Source: Candidatus Thorarchaeota archaeon (lineage in GTDB: Archaea > Asgardarchaeota > Thorarchaeia > Thorarchaeales > Thorarchaeaceae). Taken from it: DNA of 10,144 bases. Under the pieces are notes generated by a model. That model saw only the letters and a program-made list of their open reading frames with translations, made no database searches and had not been told where the DNA came from. The stretch is taken from the NCBI GenBank assembly GCA_016839245.1, contig JAEOUN010000005.1, positions 1-10,144 on the forward strand, written 5' to 3'. Below, piece by piece: positions 5,466 to 10,144 of the stretch (position 1 is its first letter; each line of letters opens with the position of its first letter). The translations under genes and the position numbers were made by a program.

Positions 5466-6254
5466 TTAGATAGCCCCCTTCTTAGTGAGAAACTTCACTA
5501 GTTGCTTTGCAGCAGCTCCTGGGTCTTCAGCATCAATCTTGATACCACCTTTCTTTTTCTCAGGTGAGAATACCTTGCGTACCTGGGTGGGAGACCCATT
5601 CAGACCAAGTAGTTCAGTATCAGTACCAAGAGTTGCAGCACTGACATCTTCATAGGGTTTCTGTTTTGCCTTCATGATTCCCATAATGTTGGGTAATCGT
5701 GGCTCATTGAGACCCTTTGTTGCTGTAAGAAGTACAGGCAACTTGGCTTTGACAACTTCATATCCTTCATCAGTCGCCCGATGTGCAATTATATGCTTTC
5801 CATCCTCGCCGATCTCAATCTTACGAACATAGCAAATCTGTGGAAGGCTTAGAAGTTCTGCAAGCTCAGGACCAACTTGTGCAGTATCACCATCGATAGC
5901 CTGCTTTCCACAAATAATGAGGTCATACTCCATCTTACGAATTTGTTCTGCAAGAGTAAGGGCAGTAGCCCACGTATCAGCACCTGCAAAGGCTCGATCA
6001 TTCATGTGCACTGCCTTATCTCCGCCCATAGCAAGAGCTTTGAGAAGTGCGTCCTTTGCCTGAGGTGGACCCATTGTGATTATGGTGACTTCACCTCCAT
6101 GCTGCTCTTTTAATTGGATTGCAGCTTCGACAGCTAATTCATCGAACGGATTGAGGATACTTGGAACGCCGTCACGAATGAGCGTACCCGTTTCTTCGTT
6201 CATGCGAACTTCAGAGATCTCAGGAACTTGTTTCACTGGTACAATAATCTTCAA
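5466..6254 (-). CDS. etfB: Electron transfer flavoprotein beta subunit, resembling bifurcating-type EtfB
   Basis: EtfB pairs with EtfA and binds AMP in simple Etfs or a second, bifurcating FAD in others. The 262-residue length is normal. Visible motifs are MKIIVPVKQVP at the N-terminus, NPFDELAVEAA (35-45), the nucleotide loop GKQAIDGDTAQVGPELAE (116-133), and the EtfB signature LPNIMGIMKAKQKP (187-200). The DGDTAQVGP loop resembles characterised electron-bifurcating Etfs (for example Acidaminococcus) rather than the DDDCNQTGQ loop of mitochondrial EtfB. A bifurcating role is therefore plausible but unproven. The TTG start at 6254 is well supported by GGAAGTGA (6261-6268, minus strand), which leaves a 6-nt spacer and nearly matches GGAGGTGA. 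It is the first gene of the etfBA operon, with its own TATA box about 50 nt upstream. Confidence 0.95.
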   Translation of the reverse strand: MKIIVPVKQVPEISEVRMNEETGTLIRDGVPSILNPFDELAVEAAIQLKEQHGGEVTIITMGPPQAKDALLKALAMGGDKAVHMNDRAFAGADTWATALTLAEQIRKMEYDLIICGKQAIDGDTAQVGPELAELLSLPQICYVRKIEIGEDGKHIIAHRATDEGYEVVKAKLPVLLTATKGLNEPRLPNIMGIMKAKQKPYEDVSAATLGTDTELLGLNGSPTQVRKVFSPEKKKGGIKIDAEDPGAAAKQLVKFLTKKGAI

Positions 6255-6260
6255 CGTCTG

Positions 6261-6310
6261 TCACTTCCCTTAGTGGCAACAAGTCGTAGTGGTTGGAGTC
6301 CTAGTTATAA
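6261..6310 (-). promoter_or_regulatory. Promoter and RBS of the etfBA operon
   Basis: TTATAA at 6305-6310 (within CTTATAACT on the minus strand) would start transcription near 6281. GGAAGTGA at 6261-6268 follows, six bases before the TTG start codon of etfB, and decides that non-ATG start. The operon thus appears to be transcribed separately from the membrane-protein gene that ends at 6331. Confidence 0.5.
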
Positions 6311-6330
6311 GCGATACTATTTGGGAGTAG

Positions 6331-7173
6331 CTATTCTTCAGAAGGTGGGCGTTTCAAATTCCGGATAGCATTGACTGAAAGACCGCCAATAATCTGAGGT
6401 TCTTCTTCAAAGGTCATGGGATATTCTGGATTGAAGGAGGGATTCTCCATAAGAATGCGGATAATCAATTCCTGACTCTCAGTAGTAGCATTATTGAATT
6501 TGAATTCCAGAAATGGACCATAGAGGATTAGAGGAAGGAAGATAGCTATCATGACGTACCTGAAAGGCCACAGATTATAGTCCGCAGGATTGAAGAGAAT
6601 CTGATTTAGTTTGAACCCGACCTCAACCAATCCCCAACCAAATGCACAGAAGAGACTCACTTGTCGTAGATACTTCAGGCGCATATAGAGATTGAATGTC
6701 TGTTTCATCCATTGATTATACTCTTCATTATCCAAAGGATAGTCCATGACACCGCCACGTTTCATAATGGATACAACAAGTTTCCCAAGGAATTCTCGAT
6801 TGGGTTTATCAATGACTATTATGGTGCGATATCGTCGTTTGAGGAATCCACCAATTGTCAGAATTGAGAAGGCAATCATCACTATTGTCCAGACTATGGC
6901 AACCACGGCCATTACTACGGTGATTATCAGTAGACAGATCAATTCACCTTCACTACTACCGCTGCTTCCACAACCACCACCAGGGTCAAAACAGTCAGCC
7001 GAGGAAAATAACTCAGGAGTGATAGTTAGTCGTCCAGTTTCTTTTGTATAGAGATTCTTACGACCAGGATTCACTCCAGTGATGACTTCAATATCTTTTT
7101 TTATAGATGATACAGAGGTGCCATAAACACGGATAATTTGCGCGCCTTCTGTATTATCTCTATCAGTTGTCAA
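6331..7173 (-). CDS. Membrane protein of 280 residues, function unknown
   Basis: This protein is not recognised. The N-terminal about 58 residues are soluble (RVYGTSVSSIKKDIEVITGV). A short Cys/Gly/Ser-rich stretch follows (CFDPGGGCGSSGSSEG, 61-76). A long hydrophobic segment at about 77-110 is either one long helix or a tight hairpin. A cytoplasmic-looking basic region (LKRRYR, then about 111-168) leads to two more helices near 171-192 and 204-221. The C-terminal about 60 residues are soluble and end in an acidic/Pro-rich tail. The TTG start at 7173 is supported by GGTGG (minus strand, 7181-7185) seven bases upstream. A TATA box at 7235-7242 lies farther upstream. It is divergent from the small acidic-tailed membrane protein and about 76 nt upstream of etfB, but etfBA has its own promoter, so a shared function is not indicated. 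Confidence 0.7.
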   Translation of the reverse strand: MTTDRDNTEGAQIIRVYGTSVSSIKKDIEVITGVNPGRKNLYTKETGRLTITPELFSSADCFDPGGGCGSSGSSEGELICLLIITVVMAVVAIVWTIVMIAFSILTIGGFLKRRYRTIIVIDKPNREFLGKLVVSIMKRGGVMDYPLDNEEYNQWMKQTFNLYMRLKYLRQVSLFCAFGWGLVEVGFKLNQILFNPADYNLWPFRYVMIAIFLPLILYGPFLEFKFNNATTESQELIIRILMENPSFNPEYPMTFEEEPQIIGGLSVNAIRNLKRPPSEE

Positions 7174-7180
7174 AACCTAA

Positions 7181-7242
7181 CCACCGCCCTGTTCAAGTGT
7201 AAATTAGAGAATAAATCTGAAGAGAGAATATTCCGATATAAA
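7181..7242 (-). promoter_or_regulatory. Promoter and RBS of the 280-residue membrane protein gene
   Basis: On the minus strand TTTATATC (7235-7242) is a good TATA box with transcription start expected near 7213. GGTGG at 7181-7185, within a GGGCGGTGG stretch, gives an RBS with a 7-nt spacer to the TTG start at 7173. Confidence 0.45.
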
Positions 7243-7292
7243 TTCTCAGTCTATATAGTCGCAACAGCTCGAATAATATACCCTACGTAATG

Positions 7293-7347
7293 CTTTTATG
7301 AGTGCAAGACCGCTACCGAGTTAGTTCCTTTAACATATAGAGGAGAG
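7293..7347 (+). promoter_or_regulatory. Promoter and RBS of the small acidic-tailed membrane protein gene
   Basis: CTTTTATG at 7293-7300 could start transcription near 7322. A purine-rich AGGAGAG at 7341-7347 is a clear Shine-Dalgarno candidate, the best in this interval. It points to a start at about 7354-7358, where the in-frame codon is ATC (7356) rather than ATG. A second TATA-like TAACATATA (7331-7339) could alternatively give a leaderless mRNA near 7361. Confidence 0.45.
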
Positions 7348-7355
7348 TAATTACA

Positions 7356-7676
7356 ATCGGCAAAGAAAAGGTATTTGGTGCCCTAATATTCATCTTCGCC
7401 CTCCTAGTACTAGTGTACTACACCTGGGGATTAGTTATACTTCAAGTCCTACCAGACCTAGCTACATACATCGATACAAACTATGGAGGTATTATGGGAG
7501 CTCTATTACATCCTAGTCCAGACTTTTTAGTACAGTTGCCAATCTATCTTGGAGTTTTCCTTATCATGATTATTGCCATGTGGATTGGATGGACAATGCT
7601 TACAACTCCAGCTCCTGAACCTCTTGAAGACTTTGACTTTGATGAAGAAGAGGTCACCGAGAAAAAGGAAGAGTAA
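7356..7676 (+). CDS. Small two-helix membrane protein with acidic tail; start codon unusual
   Basis: The protein is not recognised. Using the codon at 7356 it is 106 residues: GKEKVF, a hydrophobic segment (GALIFIFALLVLVYYTWGLVIL, shown interrupted as GALIFIFALLVLVYY then TWGLVIL), a roughly 35-residue loop with LPDLATYIDTNYGG, and a second hydrophobic segment around LPIYLGVFLIMIIAMWIGW. An Asp/Glu-rich cytoplasmic-looking tail follows, ending EEEVTEKKEE. The first canonical in-frame start is GTG at 7413, but it would cut the first membrane helix in half and has no RBS. AGGAGAG at 7341-7347 lies 8 nt before ATC 7356, and the codons upstream of GTG read as an ordinary membrane-protein N-terminus (Gly-Lys-Glu-Lys, then helix). 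ATT at 7350 is another candidate. Either an AUC/AUU start is used, or an ATG was mutated or misread. The frame is closed upstream by TAG at 7338-7340. Confidence 0.6.
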   Translation: MGKEKVFGALIFIFALLVLVYYTWGLVILQVLPDLATYIDTNYGGIMGALLHPSPDFLVQLPIYLGVFLIMIIAMWIGWTMLTTPAPEPLEDFDFDEEEVTEKKEE

Positions 7677-7697
7677 AACTACATTAGCTATTGTATG

Positions 7698-7730
7698 AAA
7701 TGAGGGCCGAAAGGCCCTGCCATCTCATTT
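7698..7730. terminator. Bidirectional compound hairpin between convergent genes
   Basis: Inner stem GGGCC-GAAA-GGCCC (7704-7717) carries a GNRA tetraloop. An outer stem AAATGA (7698-7703) / TCATTT (7725-7730) encloses it, with a 7-nt TGCCATC bulge on one side. TTTTAG follows on the plus strand and TTTCATAC on the minus strand. It ends both the small membrane gene (stop 7676) and the mutase gene (stop 7749). Confidence 0.65.
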
Positions 7731-7748
7731 TAGTGAGTAGCGCATAGT

Positions 7749-9113
7749 CTAAGATAGAGATAGAGCTTTCTCTATGAGGTTCACACCCTCTGTGCAGTAT
7801 GCATCAGACTCTTCTTGAGTTCGTGATTCAGAAAAACACCTATAGATAGGTTCAGTCCCTGAAGGTCTAATAAGAATCCACCCATTACTTTTGATTATCT
7901 TAATTCCATCAATTGTGATTCGATTCATCTTCTCAGTAAGTGACAACAGATTACTGAGTACTGATTCCATTTTTGTACGAGGTATCTCCATCTTTCGTTT
8001 TGTGGTGTAATAGACAGGCAATTCCTGTGTCAAGTCAGAAAGGCTCTTTTCTTCTTTCGCCATAATCTCAACGATGAGAGCAGCTGTCATGACTCCATCA
8101 CGAACAGATTGATGTGGTGGGTAGAAGACACCACCATTCTCTTCCCCTCCAAGCTCTGCGCCAATTTCCTCAATTCTATGAGAAACATCAACACTTCCAA
8201 CAGTGGTCCATTCTATTGTTCCTCCAGCTTGCTTGACAACATCTTCGATAAGACATCCACTACTGACCGGAGTGACAAGGATTGAACCCAATTTTTGAGA
8301 TACAATTCGTTTAGCAATAATTGCAAGAGACTGATCTCCGGATACAACAGTTCCATGTTCATCAACAAATGTGGCTCTATCAGCATCACCATCATGTGCG
8401 ATACCAATATCAGCACGTATCGATTTGACAACTTGACACAGTTCTTTGATGTTCTCAGGAATTGGCTCAGGAGACCGACCAGGAAAGGTTCCATCTAGCT
8501 GGGAATTCAATGATACAACCTTACAACCAAAATCGCGCATCAATATGGGTGTGACTAAAGCTCCAACACTGTTTGCTGAGTCAATTGCTACTGTATATTT
8601 CCGTTTTCGAATACATTCCATATCCACGTGAGACTTTACTCCATCTAGATGTATCTGGATAGCGCGCATATCATGATAGAGAGAGCCAATATTGCTCCAC
8701 TCTGCAAGTCTGAAATTTTTTGAAACGAAGCACGCCTCTATCTCATCCTCTACTGACCGAGAGATTTCAATACCGTTATTTCCAATCACCTTAATCCCAT
8801 TAAACTGTGCAGGATTATGAGAGGCAGTAACTACTACTCCAGCATTATACTTGCCTTGAGCAATAAAGAACTGTAATGTTGGCGTAGGAACTAAATCCAC
8901 ATCAATGACAGAACATCCAGTTGAGAGAAGACCAGAAGTCACGGATCTGGAAAACATCTCACCACCCTGTCGGGCATCGCGACCTACTACAATCTTCCCT
9001 GGACCAAGTATAGTGCCTATTGCCTTTCCCATATCCAACACGAGATCAACTGTCAGAGTCTCATTGATAATACCACGAATTCCATTTGTACCAAAGAGCT
9101 TACGGTCTGTCAT
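7749..9113 (-). CDS. glmM: Archaeal phosphoglucosamine mutase / phosphohexomutase (alpha-D-phosphohexomutase family)
   Basis: Enzymes of this family interconvert sugar 6-phosphates and 1-phosphates. Archaeal members act on glucosamine phosphate (to UDP-GlcNAc) or mannose/glucose phosphate for glycan synthesis. The 454-residue length is normal and all four active-site regions are present: N-terminal KLFGTNGIRGI; the phosphoserine loop VTASHNPAQFNGIK with catalytic S98; the Mg-binding loop DGDADR (241-246); the sugar-specificity loop GGEENGG (322-328); and the phosphate-binding RPSGTEP (416-422) in domain 4. The GGEENGG form is that of archaeal phosphoglucosamine mutases. Mannose versus glucosamine preference cannot be settled from sequence alone. 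Start ATG 9113 is right at the start of domain 1 (MTDRKLFGTNG). It is divergent from the TPR gene across a 62-nt gap with overlapping palindromes and convergent with the small membrane protein gene. Confidence 0.9.
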   Translation of the reverse strand: MTDRKLFGTNGIRGIINETLTVDLVLDMGKAIGTILGPGKIVVGRDARQGGEMFSRSVTSGLLSTGCSVIDVDLVPTPTLQFFIAQGKYNAGVVVTASHNPAQFNGIKVIGNNGIEISRSVEDEIEACFVSKNFRLAEWSNIGSLYHDMRAIQIHLDGVKSHVDMECIRKRKYTVAIDSANSVGALVTPILMRDFGCKVVSLNSQLDGTFPGRSPEPIPENIKELCQVVKSIRADIGIAHDGDADRATFVDEHGTVVSGDQSLAIIAKRIVSQKLGSILVTPVSSGCLIEDVVKQAGGTIEWTTVGSVDVSHRIEEIGAELGGEENGGVFYPPHQSVRDGVMTAALIVEIMAKEEKSLSDLTQELPVYYTTKRKMEIPRTKMESVLSNLLSLTEKMNRITIDGIKIIKSNGWILIRPSGTEPIYRCFSESRTQEESDAYCTEGVNLIEKALSLS

Positions 9114-9136
9114 CTTTTTAATTCGATATTCGTAGC

Positions 9137-9161
9137 CTTAAGTGATAACTTAAGAGTTATC
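9137..9161. promoter_or_regulatory. Two overlapping perfect palindromes in the divergent gap between glmM and the TPR gene
   Basis: CTTAAGT-GATA-ACTTAAG (9137-9154) and GATAACT-TAAG-AGTTATC (9144-9161) are both perfect 7-bp inverted repeats with 4-nt spacers. They share 11 bases, so the arms of one form the spacer and arm of the other. They sit about 25 nt from the glmM start and about 15-40 nt from the TPR start, where both TATA elements should be, so they probably overlap the divergent core promoters. A dimeric repressor site or a pair of mutually exclusive structures is possible; a role is not demonstrated. Confidence 0.5.
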
Positions 9162-9175
9162 GTATCCTGAGAGAG

Positions 9176-9733
9176 TTGGTGTTTCTTGTGCCACTATTTG
9201 GACATTCAAAGGATATCGAGTACAGAGATGCAGTCAGACTACTAGCTGATGGAAATGCAAAAGATGCGATTACTACACTAAGAACGATAATTACAGAAAG
9301 ACCAGACCATATCAATGCTAGAGTATCACTTGCAGTTGCATTAATGCAGTTACAAGAAAGACCTGATATCTCAAGTGCACTGACTAAGGAGGCCCTTGAA
9401 CAACTGGATATAGCATCCGAAAAGGCTCCAAAAGATCCAGTCCCGCATTTCAATAAGGGAGTACTTCTTAGAAATCTTGGTTTGCTGAACGAGGCATTGC
9501 CAGAGTTTGAAAAAGCTCTCGAGATTCAAGAGCGACTACCACTAGCCATTCTCCACATGGCTGAGATCAATTACGAACTAGAGAATTGGGAGAAGGCTGT
9601 AGAACTTGCACGTCTTGCTCTCGTAAGAGACCCTGGACTAGAATCGACAATGGGATGGGTTCGTGTAGCTATGAGAAAGGCAGGAATGCTTGATGAGAAT
9701 GGAAATGTCCTCTCCAAATCTGACCATAAATAA
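9176..9733 (+). CDS. Tetratricopeptide repeat (TPR) protein
   Basis: This 185-residue protein is probably an all-helical scaffold for protein-protein contacts. TPR-like units are visible at about 14-47 (EYRDAVRLLADGNAKDAI, then TERPDH), at 48-88 (a less regular repeat with LAVALMQLQ and ALTKEALEQLDIASEKAP), at 89-122 (PHFNKGVLLRNLGLLNEAL, then FEKALEIQ) and at 123-156 (AEINYELENWEKAVELARLA, then DPG), each ending near the usual Pro. A short helix with W-x-R follows, then a polar tail. The start is uncertain: TTG 9176, GTG 9179 or GTG 9188, with no strong RBS. The N-terminal MVFLVPLFGHSK is hydrophobic but too short for a membrane helix, so a later start is possible. It lies just upstream of rps19, separated by that gene's own promoter and leader. 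The partner is unknown. Confidence 0.8.
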   Translation: MVFLVPLFGHSKDIEYRDAVRLLADGNAKDAITTLRTIITERPDHINARVSLAVALMQLQERPDISSALTKEALEQLDIASEKAPKDPVPHFNKGVLLRNLGLLNEALPEFEKALEIQERLPLAILHMAEINYELENWEKAVELARLALVRDPGLESTMGWVRVAMRKAGMLDENGNVLSKSDHK

Positions 9734-9753
9734 TCCTTGACCACTACGCAAGC

Positions 9754-9826
9754 CTTAAATTCGGACTTTCTCGTTCAAACGGTGTTCGAGATGGTCACGG
9801 CCATCTCCGTTTATCAAATCAGGTGA
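9754..9826 (+). promoter_or_regulatory. rps19 promoter, bipartite leader hairpin and RBS
   Basis: CTTAAAT (9754-9760) is a TATA-like box with start expected near 9780. A two-part hairpin follows: AAACGG (9777-9782) pairs with CCGTTT (9807-9812), and AGATGG (9789-9794) pairs with CCATCT (9801-9806) around a TCACGG loop, with one 6-nt bulge TGTTCG. AGGTGA (9821-9826) is a strong RBS four bases before the ATG at 9831. The hairpin could be an autoregulatory element for the ribosomal protein gene. If transcription begins downstream of 9782, only the inner stem would be in the mRNA. Confidence 0.45.
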
Positions 9827-9830
9827 TTAT

Positions 9831-10144
9831 ATGTCACAGAAAGGCGAACCAATGTACCGAGGATATCCCCTCTCAGAGCTAGTCAAATTGAACATGGACT
9901 CGCTCATCGAACTGCTACCCTCACGTAGAAGAAGGACTCTGAAAAAGGGACTTCCACAGCGTCAGAAGAAGCTCCTGATGAAACTCAGAGCTGCAAGAAA
10001 GCAGGCCAAGAGGGGAAAAGAGGTCATTGTGAGAACCCATTGCCGTGACATGGTCATTCTTCCTGAAATGGTCGATCTCACAATTGCCGTCCATAATGGT
10101 AAGGAATTCCAGCGCATCAAGATCATCCCGCAGATGATCGGACA
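9831..10144 (+). CDS. rps19: 30S ribosomal protein uS19 (archaeal S19/eukaryotic S15 type), partial at the right edge
   Basis: uS19 binds 16S rRNA in the head of the small subunit near the decoding site and contacts uS13. 104 codons are visible and the C-terminus lies beyond the window. The N-terminal archaeal/eukaryotic extension is present (MYRGYPLSELVKLNMDSLIE, then LLPSRRRRTLKKGLP). The basic core follows, with KLLMKLRAARKQAKRGK and the family signature RTHCRDMVILPEMVDLTIAV (residues 69-88), then HNGKEF and IIPQMIG. The start is firm: AGGTGATTAT precedes ATG. Archaeal genomes usually have rpl2 directly upstream in the rpl3-rpl4-rpl23-rpl2-rps19 order, but here a TPR gene is upstream and rps19 has its own promoter. 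The gene therefore probably heads a transcript that continues to the right (rpl22, rps3 expected), which is inference. Confidence 0.97.
   Translation, partial: MSQKGEPMYRGYPLSELVKLNMDSLIELLPSRRRRTLKKGLPQRQKKLLMKLRAARKQAKRGKEVIVRTHCRDMVILPEMVDLTIAVHNGKEFQRIKIIPQMIG

Noticed and set aside
1..10144. Defence system, CRISPR array, transposon or prophage
   Set aside because: No repeat-spacer pattern, transposase, integrase, nuclease or toxin-antitoxin motif was seen on either strand; recognised genes are metabolic, ribosomal or chromatin-type.

Overview
The window looks archaeal. The partial gene at the right edge encodes an archaeal/eukaryotic-type ribosomal protein uS19. A small gene encodes a histone-fold protein, the phosphohexomutase has the GGEENGG loop usual in archaeal members, promoters look TATA-box driven with very short leaders, and several starts are TTG. 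The DNA is somewhat AT-rich. Lys/Arg-tailed histones and many orphan small membrane proteins would fit an Asgard-type (for example Thorarchaeota-like) lineage, but that placement is only a guess from gene style.

Left part (1-3316). A DNA-binding protein (minus strand, cut by the left edge) has a central ArsR-like winged helix between two coiled-coil segments. Its promoter is surrounded by three copies of a TACAGT hexamer. A diverging plus-strand gene encodes a 73-residue histone-fold protein that stops just after the conserved R-T-D loop, so helix 3 is almost absent. Next come a two-helix membrane protein (plus), an unrecognised 181-residue soluble protein (minus) and a three-helix membrane protein (minus). 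The 2961-3316 stretch has no confident gene, but holds a possible 24-27 codon ORF under a good TATA box.

Middle (3317-6254). A nitrilase-superfamily amidohydrolase keeps the catalytic Glu and Cys but has Arg at the usual catalytic Lys. Its C-terminal tail appears to continue in the +1 frame after the stop. Convergent to it is an etfB-etfA operon (minus strand) for an electron transfer flavoprotein whose alpha subunit carries an N-terminal two-cluster ferredoxin domain. The EtfB nucleotide loop resembles that of electron-bifurcating Etfs. No partner dehydrogenase is in the window.

Right part (6255-10144). An unrecognised 280-residue membrane protein (minus) diverges from a small acidic-tailed membrane protein (plus) that seems to lack a canonical start codon at the position best supported by its RBS. 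A compound hairpin then separates it from a convergent phosphoglucosamine/phosphohexose mutase gene (minus). Two perfect overlapping palindromes lie in the short divergent gap between the mutase and a TPR protein (plus). The window ends in rps19, preceded by its own TATA box, a bipartite hairpin and a strong RBS. It is not preceded by rpl2 as in the usual archaeal S10/spc-type cluster.

No rRNA, tRNA, CRISPR array, insertion sequence or phage gene was seen. Apart from the etfBA pair the genes do not form an obvious pathway. The region reads as chromosomal housekeeping genes interspersed with lineage-specific small proteins.
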